Assembly (NCBI RefSeq): GCF_030409305.1
Contig: NZ_JAUFPQ010000017.1
Span: forward strand, 318,106-382,105
Direction of reading: 5' to 3'
Source of the DNA: Halomonas maura
GTDB taxonomy: Bacteria; Pseudomonadota; Gammaproteobacteria; Pseudomonadales; Halomonadaceae
DNA length: 64,000 bases
A model generated the notes under the pieces. The model searched no databases and had not been told where the DNA came from. It saw only the letters and a list, made by a program, of their open reading frames with translations. The translations under genes were made by a program, and so were the position numbers. Shown here piece after piece: positions 25,592-34,568 of the stretch (position 1 is its first letter; each line of letters starts with the position of its first letter).

Positions 25592-26269
25592 CTAATACAG
25601 CTCTTTATTTATTTCTTCCAACACCTCTACAAGAAACTTCAATCTCCTCTTGCAGCTTTCTCGATCACTAGTTATAAAACTTGCCATTATTGAGGCAATT
25701 TTTCTCGAACGCTGCGTGAGAACCTGATGGCGAGATTCAATATTACGAAGCTGATTAAGCTTGAGATCTTTTATCATATTCTCAGTCTCAACTTCTCGCC
25801 CTGAGCCAGCTACGACAATGTAAACGGGCCCCGGTTCTTTTCGTACACAAGCTGCTATATCATCATAATATGGGTGAGGCCAGCGAAACCTTCCTAATCC
25901 GGGATAAAGATACCGAGCAGCTCTAACAGAAGAGTCTCCAAGATCCCGCGTCCCTTTCTCGATATTACATGAATGGCAGCTTAGTATTAGATTGGTCGCA
26001 GTGAAGGCATGCCGACGATAACAGTCTCGAGATTTGTCTAGAAAATGCTCAATATCCTCCAAGGTATTTCTTCTTTCAACAACGATAACTCTTTGGCAGT
26101 AAGGACATATCTCATTTTGTTCTTTTCGCAGAACATCTCTTGTTAGCTTTTTCACATAAGATAGAGAACGGTGCCCCCACTCAATCTCACCCCTTAAGTA
26201 CTTCTGAATAGAGTCACGATATTCCTTCCTATTCAAAACCACTCTAATTGTAGGTTTTAAACCAGCCAC
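25592..26269 (-). CDS. Septu-like HNH endonuclease (PtuB-like)
   Basis: HNH nuclease of 225 residues. The core is CPYCQR (about 56-61), then DIEHFLDKSR with the catalytic His, then NLILSCHSCNIEKGT with the Cys pair. This is the layout of the PtuB/TIGR02646 HNH proteins. The start is GTG at 26269, one base after the ATPase stop (TAAAGTG), so translation is coupled. The gene is much AT-richer than the host, signalling separate acquisition. In Septu systems the ATPase-HNH pair blocks phage; the same pair also accompanies some retrons, but no reverse transcriptase is nearby. Confidence 0.78.
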   Translation of the reverse strand: MAGLKPTIRVVLNRKEYRDSIQKYLRGEIEWGHRSLSYVKKLTRDVLRKEQNEICPYCQRVIVVERRNTLEDIEHFLDKSRDCYRRHAFTATNLILSCHSCNIEKGTRDLGDSSVRAARYLYPGLGRFRWPHPYYDDIAACVRKEPGPVYIVVAGSGREVETENMIKDLKLNQLRNIESRHQVLTQRSRKIASIMASFITSDRESCKRRLKFLVEVLEEINKELY

Positions 26270-26270
26270 T

Positions 26271-27377
26271 TTAGAACCTCAGAATTGTTCCAATGATTTT
26301 AACCAAGGGATCATCTTGCGACAGATCCAAGTCGAGGCTCTCAAGCAACCTTCTTTTCTCTCTAAACTCTTGACTTCCTTGCTTCTTATCTGTAATGAGC
26401 TTCAAGCATGAACTTACTAAAACCGCAACCTCAGGCGACCTTGCAGAAAAAAGATGGAATTGATCACGCAATACCGCATCACTTGTCTTCCCATAAAGCT
26501 TTACTCGTGACCAACTTTGCCCTGAAGGAAAATCACATAAATATGAACTCTCATTACGTATACTACTAGCAATCAAAGGAGAATGCGTAGCGATTAATAT
26601 AGTTGCATTTGAGTGCAGACTGGTTGTAATACTAACCAAATCCCTTACAATATTTGCTTGCCATGAGGGATGAAGGGAATTTTCTGGCTCATCATAAAAC
26701 AATATGGAATTCTTTTCAGAGCAAAACAAGCACCCTAAAAGTGTTAAAATATATTGCTTTTCTCCCGAACTAAGCTCAGCAAGGCCAAACCATTTACCAT
26801 TCCTTGAAAACAAAATATCCGAGAGAAGAATATTCCCGCTGGCAATATGCTCTTCGAATAAATCGAAATATTCAATCGAATCGTGCAGAGAATGGAATTC
26901 TACTTCTAACTCTGATCCAACCGCGTCGATAGCATCACTTTTTCTCCCCTTACCGTATCTAAACTTAAGGACTATCCTCCCCTCAAAGGAAACCTTTTCA
27001 AAAACCTCAAACAATAGAGAAATATTATCATATACGACATGCTTGGTATCCAGAATATAATTCACCAAGGTTCTAAATGGCGAAATATCAGACACCATAT
27101 TATTATTTACTTTATTTCCAAGATAGACTGCTGCATCACTCTTGCTCTTCCCCATGTATATAGACCGGGGGTATTTGTCATGCATTGTTCCAGACAAACA
27201 TATCATTCGCTCGAATTTTGAGCCATCGCCATTTAATGCCTTAGCAATACTTTCTGATGCATATTTAAAGAACCTGGACTTTCCTGTACCATTCTTTCCT
27301 GTGACGACATGAACTCCTCCTTCCCGAAGAGAACTCAACAGACTCTCATAAACTTTTTCTTGTGCTTTTAACCCCAT
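26271..27377 (-). CDS. Septu-like AAA/ABC-type ATPase (PtuA-like)
   Basis: ATPase of 368 residues. Walker A VTGKNGTGKSRF (about residues 24-35), ABC-like signature LAELSSGEKQ (about 208), Walker B SILFYDEPENSLHP (about 231) and the switch histidine in ATHSP. The DEPE-SLHP form is typical of SMC/RecF-like, OLD-like and PtuA ATPases. Start ATG at 27377 follows GAGGG. Base use is markedly AT-rich. With the HNH gene it forms a two-gene Septu-like unit next to the integrase. Confidence 0.78.
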   Translation of the reverse strand: MGLKAQEKVYESLLSSLREGGVHVVTGKNGTGKSRFFKYASESIAKALNGDGSKFERMICLSGTMHDKYPRSIYMGKSKSDAAVYLGNKVNNNMVSDISPFRTLVNYILDTKHVVYDNISLLFEVFEKVSFEGRIVLKFRYGKGRKSDAIDAVGSELEVEFHSLHDSIEYFDLFEEHIASGNILLSDILFSRNGKWFGLAELSSGEKQYILTLLGCLFCSEKNSILFYDEPENSLHPSWQANIVRDLVSITTSLHSNATILIATHSPLIASSIRNESSYLCDFPSGQSWSRVKLYGKTSDAVLRDQFHLFSARSPEVAVLVSSCLKLITDKKQGSQEFREKRRLLESLDLDLSQDDPLVKIIGTILRF

Positions 27378-27495
27378 TTAACCCTCACTATTAAACAGAA
27401 AAACAAAATCTTAAAGGCCCACCAAATATCTTATAATGGATCAAAAAAACCCCAAATATAAAAAACCACCAATCTCATAAAGAAAATAAATCATA

Positions 27496-28557
27496 TTACA
27501 CATGATTTATCCCATCTAGCTTTACGACTAAATCTTCTGCCCTTAAATGCGTATACCGCCGCAGCATCTGCATCGACTTATGGCCACTGATCGCGGCGAC
27601 CTCCTGATCGGATAGCCCCGCCTCCACCAACCGGCTGACGGCCTCATGGCGTAGGTCATGAAAGCGGAAGTCATCGAGGCCGGCCTTCTTCTTCGCTTGG
27701 TTCCAGAGCTTGGTGTAGGCGTAGGGGCCGCGTTTGCCATCCTTTCCAGGCTCGCCAAAGAACACCAGGTCACATTCAAGCGGGCGCACTGGATTGTTCA
27801 GCGCTTGCTTGAATACCTCGGTGGCGGCCTGGGTCAGCGGCACCAGGCGGGCTTCGTTGTTCTTGGTGTCCGTGAGGCGCACCACGCGGCGCTTCACGTC
27901 GACCTGGGAGCGAGTGAGGGTCAGGATCTCCGACGAGCGCATGCCCGTCTCCAGGGCGATTCTGGCGATCCAGGCCAGCATGGGGTTGCTGTGTTGCCGC
28001 AGCACGGCGAATAGCCGCTTCTCCTCATCAGCGCTCAGACGCCGGTCGCGCCCCTCCCCCGGGCTGGGCTTGCGGATGTTCTGGACGGGGTTGTAGGTCA
28101 GGCCGAGGCCCCATTCCTGGATGGCCACGGTGTAGAGATGGCCAAGCAAGGCGAGCTCCAGGCGCACGGTATTGGCGCTGATGGGCTGGCCACGATGGCC
28201 AACGCTGTTCAGACGGGTGTCACGGAAGTTGGCGATCAGCTCCGGCGTCAGGGCCGCGAGGGAGTACTTGCCCAAGTGCTCAATCAGCGTGTTGGCCTTG
28301 TGGCGTTCGCTCTTCTGGGTGCTGGGCTTTTTGGTAGGGGTAACGTCGGCCAGGTACCGCTTGAGCGCGGCTTCGAGCGTCATACGCTCCGAGGCGCTGC
28401 GCTGGATATAGACGCCACGCACCATTTCGTCTTCGGTGCGGCGTGCCCAGTCCTGGGCATCTCGCTTGGTGCGGAAGGTCTTGGCGGTTGTGGGCCAGCC
28501 GGTCTTGCGGATGACGGCTTTCCAGCTACCAGAAGGGGTCTTGACGATGGTGGCCAT
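27496..28557 (-). CDS. int: Tyrosine recombinase/integrase of the island
   Basis: Phage-type site-specific recombinase of 353 residues that inserts the element in the tRNA gene. An Arg-rich N-terminal arm-binding domain (about 1-60), SAM-like core-binding domain (about 65-165), and catalytic domain. Catalytic residues: R207 (TGMRSSE), H300 and R303 (HDLRH), H326 (GHKSM) and Y335 (RRYTH). It points away from the intact tRNA, starting 97 bases inside the repeat. GC-rich compared with the Septu-like neighbours, matching the host more than the rest of the island. Confidence 0.94.
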   Translation of the reverse strand: MATIVKTPSGSWKAVIRKTGWPTTAKTFRTKRDAQDWARRTEDEMVRGVYIQRSASERMTLEAALKRYLADVTPTKKPSTQKSERHKANTLIEHLGKYSLAALTPELIANFRDTRLNSVGHRGQPISANTVRLELALLGHLYTVAIQEWGLGLTYNPVQNIRKPSPGEGRDRRLSADEEKRLFAVLRQHSNPMLAWIARIALETGMRSSEILTLTRSQVDVKRRVVRLTDTKNNEARLVPLTQAATEVFKQALNNPVRPLECDLVFFGEPGKDGKRGPYAYTKLWNQAKKKAGLDDFRFHDLRHEAVSRLVEAGLSDQEVAAISGHKSMQMLRRYTHLRAEDLVVKLDGINHV

Positions 28558-28588
28558 GAAAATCTCCAGGGGACTGAAGAATCGGTAC

Positions 28589-28605
28589 TGTACCGAAACT
28601 GTACC
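28589..28605 (+). repeat. Paired TGTACC boxes, candidate integrase arm sites (right)
   Basis: TGTACC at 28589-28594 and 28600-28605, period 11 bp, matching the pair at the left end. The first box is part of the palindrome CGGTAC-T-GTACCG (28583-28595). It lies between the integrase start and the attachment site, so binding could also repress the integrase promoter. Confidence 0.45.
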
Positions 28606-28654
28606 CTTGGACTATGGGACTCACCAGAGAGAATTCGTAAGATGCTGATTTTAT

Positions 28655-28731
<77 letters not shown>

Positions 28732-28759
28732 TTATCAGCGGTTGCGTATGATAGCGAAA

Positions 28760-28781
28760 GCCGCTGGCCGAGGCCAGCGGC
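28760..28781. terminator. Hairpin between tRNA and the next gene
   Basis: GCCGCTGGCC and its complement with a 2-base loop, just downstream of the minus-strand gene ending at 28789. It is followed by a short TTTC, so termination is plausible but the U-tract is weak. Confidence 0.5.
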
Positions 28782-28788
28782 GCGATCC

Positions 28789-29826
28789 TCAGTCGATGCC
28801 GAGAATCGTGTAGGGCGCCTCGCAGGCGTGGCGCTCGTCACGCTCGTCCACGCTGCCCAGGGCCAGGTTGCGGTCGTTGTCGTAGGCCACGAACAGCCGC
28901 TCTCGGTCCAGCACGGCCAGACCCTCGGCCTTGTGCTCGAACTCCAGCGCCGTGCCCTCCGGCGTGGTGACCATCGCCGGCGGCTTGCCGGCGCGGAAGT
29001 CCTCCAGGCTCATCCCCCACAGGTAGCCGCCGATGTGCTCCTCGCCGCGCTCTTCCACCTCGAAGCTGGTCAGCAGGTAGAGCCTGGCGTGATAGGGATC
29101 GTACTCGAGGCTCGAGAGCCCGCAGGCGAAGCGCACGCCCTCCCGGGCATCCGGGTCGAACTGGAAGTACTCCCGGAGGGCATCGATGAACTCGATGTTG
29201 CCGCCCTCGATGATCTGGTAGTGGGCGCCCACCACCCGGGAGACGTAGTGAAAGTCGTCATGGGCCTTGCCCTGCTCGCGCACGCCGAACAGCAGCAGGC
29301 CGTCGCCGTGGTCGCCGGGCACCGCGGCGAGGCCCTCGATCTTGTAGTAGGGAAAGCCGATGGCGGCATCGAGCTTGCGGCGCAACTCCAGCGAGCCCTC
29401 CACGCCGTCGCGGGGGTCGGGGTCCACCACCTGCACCTCGTCGGGCCTGCCGAGCGGCCAGATCAGCAGGTGGTTGTAGTCGTTGAGCGCGTGGCTCTGG
29501 TCATCGATGCGATCGAAGCCGGTCACCGCCAGCACGTGCCGACCGTCGGTGGTCAGCGCGAAGTCCTCGTACTTCACCGCCTGCTGCAGCCGCGCGGCGG
29601 TGAGGTATTCCAGCCGCGTGTCATCCGGGCCCTCGGGGCCGAGCGGCAGGGCGAACACCGCGGAGCGCGCCTCGCCGGGCACCGGCTTGTCGCTGGCCAG
29701 CAGCAATCGCTCGCCGTCGTAGAGCGCGGCGGAGATCTCGGCGTTGACGAGTTCGCCCCGCTCGTCATGCAGGCCGGCAGGGAAACAGTGGATGATGCCT
29801 TGTTGCAGGATCCTGGCGCTACGCAT
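28789..29826 (-). CDS. Uncharacterised protein, phytase-like/beta-propeller type
   Basis: A 345-residue protein with no signal peptide. Two segments (YYKIEGLAAV at about 180 and HKAEGLAVLDRERLFVAYDN near the end) resemble the repeated EGLA motif of the esterase-like/phytase-type propellers, with many acidic residues that may bind calcium. The family is not certain. It is transcribed divergently from the YceI-like gene with a 71-base gap. GC-rich, as expected for host DNA. Confidence 0.6.
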   Translation of the reverse strand: MRSARILQQGIIHCFPAGLHDERGELVNAEISAALYDGERLLLASDKPVPGEARSAVFALPLGPEGPDDTRLEYLTAARLQQAVKYEDFALTTDGRHVLAVTGFDRIDDQSHALNDYNHLLIWPLGRPDEVQVVDPDPRDGVEGSLELRRKLDAAIGFPYYKIEGLAAVPGDHGDGLLLFGVREQGKAHDDFHYVSRVVGAHYQIIEGGNIEFIDALREYFQFDPDAREGVRFACGLSSLEYDPYHARLYLLTSFEVEERGEEHIGGYLWGMSLEDFRAGKPPAMVTTPEGTALEFEHKAEGLAVLDRERLFVAYDNDRNLALGSVDERDERHACEAPYTILGID

Positions 29827-29897
29827 CGCGATTGCCTCCGGCGTCGATTACTCTCGAAGCCATCACGCTAACATGCCCGTTGGGAGAATCCCCCCCG

Positions 29898-30515
29898 ATG
29901 ACCACCCAAGCGGTACGATCCCGCCGCCTCGCCTGGCGGCTGGCGTCCCTGGCGCTGTCGCTCACCGGCCTGGTGGCCCCGCCGGCCCAGGCGGCCTGGC
30001 AGCTGGAGCCGTCACGCTCATGGCTCGAGGCCACCGTCATCGAGATCACCCCCACCGGCCCGGTGCCCCGCCGCCACCGGGTGCGCGAGCTCTCGGGCCA
30101 CCTCGATGCCGATGGCACCCTGCGCCTGCCGCTGCGGCTCAACCAGACCGATGTGCTGGAACGCCTGGGGCCCCTGCCGCCCTGGCTCGAAGGCATGACC
30201 GAGCGGCCCCTGGCGACCCTGGTCACCCGGCTGCCGCCGGCGCGCCTCGATGGCCTGGCGGTGGGCGAGTCGCTGACCGAGACGCTGACCTTTCGCGTCG
30301 ATGCCGAGGGCGTCCGCCGCCAGGAGCCGCTGGCGCTGCGCTTCACCTGCGAGGCGGTGGATCGCATCCGGGTGGCCAATGCCGAACGCATCGCCGTGGA
30401 CGGCCGCGAGCTGATGGCCAACCCGACCCTGCGCACCGTGCTTCTGCTGCTCGGCTACGAGCAGATCGGCGACGAGGTGCCGGTCACCCTCGAGGCCACC
30501 CTGGTCGACCGCTGA
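29898..30515 (+). CDS. YceI-like periplasmic protein
   Basis: A 205-residue exported protein with a signal peptide ending QAA (about residue 32) and a YceI/polyisoprenoid-binding-like beta domain starting WQLEPSRSWLEATV and including RELSGHLDADGTLRLP. The ATG at 29898 was chosen over one 66 bases upstream because the first residues before it do not look like a signal sequence. It is near a Fur-box but its 3' neighbour has its own site; role unknown. Confidence 0.6.
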   Translation: MTTQAVRSRRLAWRLASLALSLTGLVAPPAQAAWQLEPSRSWLEATVIEITPTGPVPRRHRVRELSGHLDADGTLRLPLRLNQTDVLERLGPLPPWLEGMTERPLATLVTRLPPARLDGLAVGESLTETLTFRVDAEGVRRQEPLALRFTCEAVDRIRVANAERIAVDGRELMANPTLRTVLLLLGYEQIGDEVPVTLEATLVDR

Positions 30516-30531
30516 AGGCCCCGCCGAGCCA

Positions 30532-30551
30532 TTTGATAACGATTCGCATTT
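30532..30551. promoter_or_regulatory. Fur-box-like site upstream of fhuF
   Basis: TTTGATAACGATTCGCATTT resembles the Fur consensus of GATAAT-type hexamers, lying about 40 bases before the fhuF ATG. Confidence 0.65.
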
Positions 30552-30590
30552 TATTTATCATCCGGCCTCGACGTCCCCGGTGGAGGCCCC

Positions 30591-31340
30591 ATGACGCAAG
30601 CGCTGTCGAGGCTCTATATCGGCCCCCTGGCGGGCCTGACGCCGCCCCGGGTCGCGCCGGCGCCCGGTCCCGACGCCCTGCCCGCCCGCCTGTTGCTCGA
30701 CCCCGCCTACCTGGAGGCGCTGTTCGCGCGCTTCGGCGCCCGGTACGGCCACGGCGATCGCCGGGCGGTGGCCTCGCTATGGTCCAAGTGGCACTTCAGC
30801 GCTCTCGCGGCCCATGCCCTGGCGGCCAACCTGCTGCTCGAGCGCGACCTGCCGCTGGGGCTGGACGACCTGCAGCTGGTGCAGTCCGCCGACGGCCAGA
30901 CCACCGGCCTCGCGCTGCGCCACGCCGGCCGTCCGCTGGGCGAGCTCGGCGGCCTCTCGCGCTTCACCACCCTGCTCGACGCTCACCTGACGCCGCTCGT
31001 CGAGGCCCTGGCCTCGGCCAGCGGGGCCTCGCCCAAGGTGTTCTGGAGCAATGCCGGCAACTACTTCGAGTACTTCGCCGGCGCCCTCTCCCACCATCCC
31101 ATGGCCGCGCCGGACGTGGGCGAGCCCGCCCGCGCGCTGATGGCGAGCCGCACCCTGGCCGACGGCCGACGCAACCCCCTCTTCCGCCCGGTGCGCTATG
31201 TCACGCCCGACGCGCCGGACGCCCCCAGCCGGATCCGCCGGCTGTGCTGCATCCGCTACCTGATCGACGAGCTGGGCTACTGCGCCAACTGCCCGCTGGA
31301 GTGCCGGCGCGCCGGCAAGGCGGCGAAGGAGGCCGTATGA
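30591..31340 (+). CDS. fhuF: Siderophore-iron reductase FhuF
   Basis: Cytosolic [2Fe-2S] protein that reduces ferric siderophores to release iron. Of 249 residues, the C-terminal motif is C219-C220, x10, C231, x2, C234 (CCIRYLIDELGYCANC), diagnostic for FhuF. The N-terminal region has the WxxWxF-like WSKWHFSALA. Preceded by a Fur-box-like site; its TGA overlaps the ATG of the AraC-type gene, so both are transcribed together. Confidence 0.88.
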   Translation: MTQALSRLYIGPLAGLTPPRVAPAPGPDALPARLLLDPAYLEALFARFGARYGHGDRRAVASLWSKWHFSALAAHALAANLLLERDLPLGLDDLQLVQSADGQTTGLALRHAGRPLGELGGLSRFTTLLDAHLTPLVEALASASGASPKVFWSNAGNYFEYFAGALSHHPMAAPDVGEPARALMASRTLADGRRNPLFRPVRYVTPDAPDAPSRIRRLCCIRYLIDELGYCANCPLECRRAGKAAKEAV

Positions 31341-32281
31341 GCCTGCCCGCCGCCGACGTACGCCAGCATACGCCCCGTGACCTGCAGGCCTATGGCCGGC
31401 GCTACGGTCTGGACTACCGCATCCCGGGCCTCTCGCCCCGGGCCGACGCCCCGGTGGTGCGCGGCCTGGTGCGTGAGTTCTCGCCGCGTCCGGGCATGCA
31501 GCTGGTCGCCTCCGACGTGGAGGTGCTGCACCGCTACGACTCCCGCTCCCGGGCGAGTTCGCCGCTGTCGATCATCGTGCTGCTGGAGGGCCGCGCCGAG
31601 GTGGCCCTGGGCGACGCGCGCCCGCTGACGCTCTCCCCCGGCATGGCCTTGAGCGTGCGGCTCGAGGCCGACCAAGGCCTGGCCGCCTCCCAGCCCGCCG
31701 GTCAGCGTCTGCGCGCCCTGACCCTGAGCCTCGACGAGGCCTGCCTGACTCGGCTGGGGACGGTCGCCCCGGAGCCAGGCACCTCTCGCATGCATGCCTG
31801 GCCGTTACCCGAGCCGCTGCGCCAGGGTCTCGAGCAGGCCCTGGTCACCCCCCTGCCGGACGAGGCCCAGGGCCTGCTGCTGGAGGGCCTGAGCCTGCAA
31901 CTGCTGGCCCATGGCGGCCGCGTCGACGAGCCGGCGTCGGGTCCCGCACCACGTCTGGTCCTCCAGGAACGCCGGCGCCTGGAGCGGGTCCGCGATGCCC
32001 TGCGCCACGAGCCGGCCCGGGAGCATCGACTCGAGACGCTGGCCGAACTCGCCGCCATGAGTCCCGCCAGCCTGAGGCGCAAGTTCTGCGCGGCCTACGG
32101 TCGCTCGGTGTTCGACTACCTGCGCGACTGCCGGCTGACCCTGGCCCATGACTATCTGACCCAGGGCTTCAGCGTGCAGCAGGTGGCCCACTTCTCGGGC
32201 TACCGCCATGCCAGCAACTTCGCTACCGCCTTCCGCCGCCACTTCGGCTATGCGCCGAGTTCCCTGCCACCGGCGAGTTGA
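31337..32281 (+). CDS. AraC-family regulator (PchR-like) of siderophore uptake
   Basis: A 314-residue AraC/XylS-type activator. N-terminal cupin-like sensing region (about 40-200), then a C-terminal double HTH (about 215-314) with LETLAELAAMSPASLRRKFC and VQQVAHFSGYRHASNFATAF. PchR-type regulators bind the ferric siderophore in the cytosol and activate the receptor gene. The adjacent gene is a TonB receptor and the preceding is fhuF. ATGA overlap with fhuF. Confidence 0.85.
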   Translation: MSLPAADVRQHTPRDLQAYGRRYGLDYRIPGLSPRADAPVVRGLVREFSPRPGMQLVASDVEVLHRYDSRSRASSPLSIIVLLEGRAEVALGDARPLTLSPGMALSVRLEADQGLAASQPAGQRLRALTLSLDEACLTRLGTVAPEPGTSRMHAWPLPEPLRQGLEQALVTPLPDEAQGLLLEGLSLQLLAHGGRVDEPASGPAPRLVLQERRRLERVRDALRHEPAREHRLETLAELAAMSPASLRRKFCAAYGRSVFDYLRDCRLTLAHDYLTQGFSVQQVAHFSGYRHASNFATAFRRHFGYAPSSLPPAS

Positions 32282-32333
32282 GCACCCGGCATAACCAGGT
32301 GATCACCGCGCATACCCTGCCCCGGCCACAAAA

Positions 32334-32352
32334 GGGAATAATTCTCATTACC
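32334..32352. promoter_or_regulatory. Fur-box-like site upstream of TonB receptor
   Basis: GGGAATAATTCTCATTACC, a Fur-type palindrome about 33 bases before the receptor start. Confidence 0.65.
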
Positions 32353-32385
32353 TGAATGACGTTTCCTACCCCGAAGGATTCCCCC

Positions 32386-34467
32386 ATGCCGACTCCCCGC
32401 CCCCTGGCGCTGGCGGTGTCGCTCGTGGCCGCCGGTGCATCGCTCACCAGCCAGGCCCAGCAGACCGAACAGCTCTCGACCCTGACCGTCACCGGCCAGG
32501 CCGCCACCAAGACCGAGACGCCCTTCAACGAGACGCCGCAGTCGGTGTCGATCGTCGAGAACGAGCAGTGGGAGGCCCGTGGCGCCGAGACCGTGCAGCG
32601 CGCCGCCGACTACACGCCGGGCGTCTACACCAACCAGGTCGGCGCCTCCAACCGCTATGACTACCTGGTGCTGCGCGGCTTCACCGACGGCAGTGTCAGC
32701 AACACCTTCCTCGACGGCCTCAAGGTGATGAGCGACGGCGGCTCCTTCAGCTCCCTGGTCATCGACCCTTACTTCCTGGAGCGCATCGAGGTGGTCAAGG
32801 GGCCCGCCTCGGTGCTCTATGGCCGCGCCTCCCCCGGTGGCCTGGTCGCCCAGACCCGCAAGCGACCCGAGTTCGAGCGCAGCGGCGAGCTGCGCCTCGG
32901 CGTCGGCAACCACGCCCAGCGCAGTGCCGCCTTCGACCTCACCGGCCCGCTGGACGACGAGCGCCGGGTCGCCTTCCGCCTGACCGGCCTGGCCCGCGCC
33001 GCCGACACCCAGTTCGACCCGGCGGAGGAGGAACGCTACGCCTTCGCCCCACAGTTGACCTGGGACATGACCGACGCCACCAGCCTGACCCTGCACGCCT
33101 ATCTGCACAAGGACCCGGAGGGCGGCTACCATTCGGGCCTGCCCTTCGAGGGCACGGTGGTCGATCACGCCGGGCGTCGCATCGCCAACACCTTCTTCGA
33201 GGGCGAGGAGGACTTCGACACGTTCGAACGCGAGCAGCAGATGGTGGGCTATGAGCTGGAGCATCGCTTCAACGATGCCCTGACCGGCCACCAGACGCTG
33301 CGCTACACCGAATCCGACGTCGAGCTCGAGCAGGTCTATGCCTTCGGCTGGGCCAACGACACCGAGCTCAACCGCTTCTTCTCCAGCGGCGACGAGTCGC
33401 TCGAGGCGCTGACCCTCGATAACCAGCTCGAGGCGCGTCTCACCACCGGCGCCGTGGACCACACCCTGCTGGCCGGCGTCGACTACCAGCAACGCGACAA
33501 CGACGTGGTCTGGGGCTCGGGTGCCTTCCCCGCCATCGACGCCTTCGATCCCGAGTACGGCGCCGAGCCTACCGCCATGTTCCCGGACATCCGCCGCAAG
33601 CGCGAGCTCGAGCAGACCGGCGTCTATCTCCAGGACCAGCTGGCCCTGGGCCACTGGCGACTGAACCTGGGCGGGCGTCATGACTGGGTGGATATCGCCA
33701 ACACCGACCGCGACAGCGGCGTGACCAGCGAGCTGGACGATACCCAGTTCAGCGGTCGCGCGGGGGTGCTCTACCTGTTCGACAACGGCCTGGCGCCCTA
33801 TGCCAGCTACACGACCTCCTTCAGCCCCAACTCCGCTCTCGACCGGAACGGCGACCTGATCGAGCCCTCCCGGGGCGAGCAGGTCGAAGCAGGGCTGAAG
33901 GTCCAGCCGGCCGGCAGCCAGGATCGCTACAGCCTGGCATTCTTCCATATCACTCAGGAAAACCTGGCCACCAAGCGCGCCAGCGAGACCTTCTTCCGCG
34001 CCACCGGCGAGATCGAATCCCAGGGCGTCGAGCTGGAAGCCCATACCCAGTTGACCGAGAACCTGCGCCTGCAGGCGGGCTACAGCTACACCGACGTCAC
34101 CCTCGAGAAGACCGGCAATGCCAACGAGGGCAACACCGACAACTGGGTGCCGCGCCACCAGGCCTCGCTCTGGGGGCAATACGCCTTCCCGCAGGGCGGG
34201 CTGGCCGGCCTGGAGGCCGGTCTCGGGGTGCGCTACTACGCCGACATCTACGCCGACGAGGCGAACACCGAGAAGGTGCCAAACTACACCGTGGTCGATG
34301 CCACCCTGGGCTACGACCTGGCCGAGCTGGGCCTCGAGGGCGTCTCGACCCGGCTCAACGTCAGCAACCTGCTCGACGAGGCATACGTCGCCGGCTGCAG
34401 CGACATCGACTTCTGCTACTTCGGCGCCGAACGCAGCATCAAGGCCACGGTCAGCTACAAGTTCTGA
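32386..34467 (+). CDS. TonB-dependent siderophore receptor (FhuA/FoxA-like)
   Basis: Outer-membrane receptor of 693 residues. A signal peptide ends SQAQ at about residue 27; a TonB-box-like STLTVTGQ follows, then the plug domain (TPQSVSIVENEQW, ERIEVVKGPASVLYGRASPGG) and a 22-strand barrel ending in Phe (TVSYKF). A cysteine pair near the end (AGCSDIDFC) is typical for hydroxamate receptors such as FhuA. No biosynthetic genes for a hydroxamate are near, so it likely takes xenosiderophores. The ATG at 32386 is preferred over 32356 (AAGGA ahead and signal-like start). Confidence 0.9.
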   Translation: MPTPRPLALAVSLVAAGASLTSQAQQTEQLSTLTVTGQAATKTETPFNETPQSVSIVENEQWEARGAETVQRAADYTPGVYTNQVGASNRYDYLVLRGFTDGSVSNTFLDGLKVMSDGGSFSSLVIDPYFLERIEVVKGPASVLYGRASPGGLVAQTRKRPEFERSGELRLGVGNHAQRSAAFDLTGPLDDERRVAFRLTGLARAADTQFDPAEEERYAFAPQLTWDMTDATSLTLHAYLHKDPEGGYHSGLPFEGTVVDHAGRRIANTFFEGEEDFDTFEREQQMVGYELEHRFNDALTGHQTLRYTESDVELEQVYAFGWANDTELNRFFSSGDESLEALTLDNQLEARLTTGAVDHTLLAGVDYQQRDNDVVWGSGAFPAIDAFDPEYGAEPTAMFPDIRRKRELEQTGVYLQDQLALGHWRLNLGGRHDWVDIANTDRDSGVTSELDDTQFSGRAGVLYLFDNGLAPYASYTTSFSPNSALDRNGDLIEPSRGEQVEAGLKVQPAGSQDRYSLAFFHITQENLATKRASETFFRATGEIESQGVELEAHTQLTENLRLQAGYSYTDVTLEKTGNANEGNTDNWVPRHQASLWGQYAFPQGGLAGLEAGLGVRYYADIYADEANTEKVPNYTVVDATLGYDLAELGLEGVSTRLNVSNLLDEAYVAGCSDIDFCYFGAERSIKATVSYKF

Positions 34468-34486
34468 TCCGGCCGCCCTCCGGACG

Positions 34487-34511
34487 CGCCGGCAGCCCCA
34501 GTCTGCCGGCG
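34487..34511 (+). terminator. Intrinsic terminator after the TonB receptor
   Basis: CGCCGGCAG and its complement, 7-base loop, then GTTTCTTG. Positioned 20 bases after the receptor stop, opposing the ABC gene on the other strand. Confidence 0.75.
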
Positions 34512-34568
34512 TTTCTTGTGCCCGGCGCCGGCCGCCGGGAGGGGGATCGCGACGCGCGCCGGAGCCCG

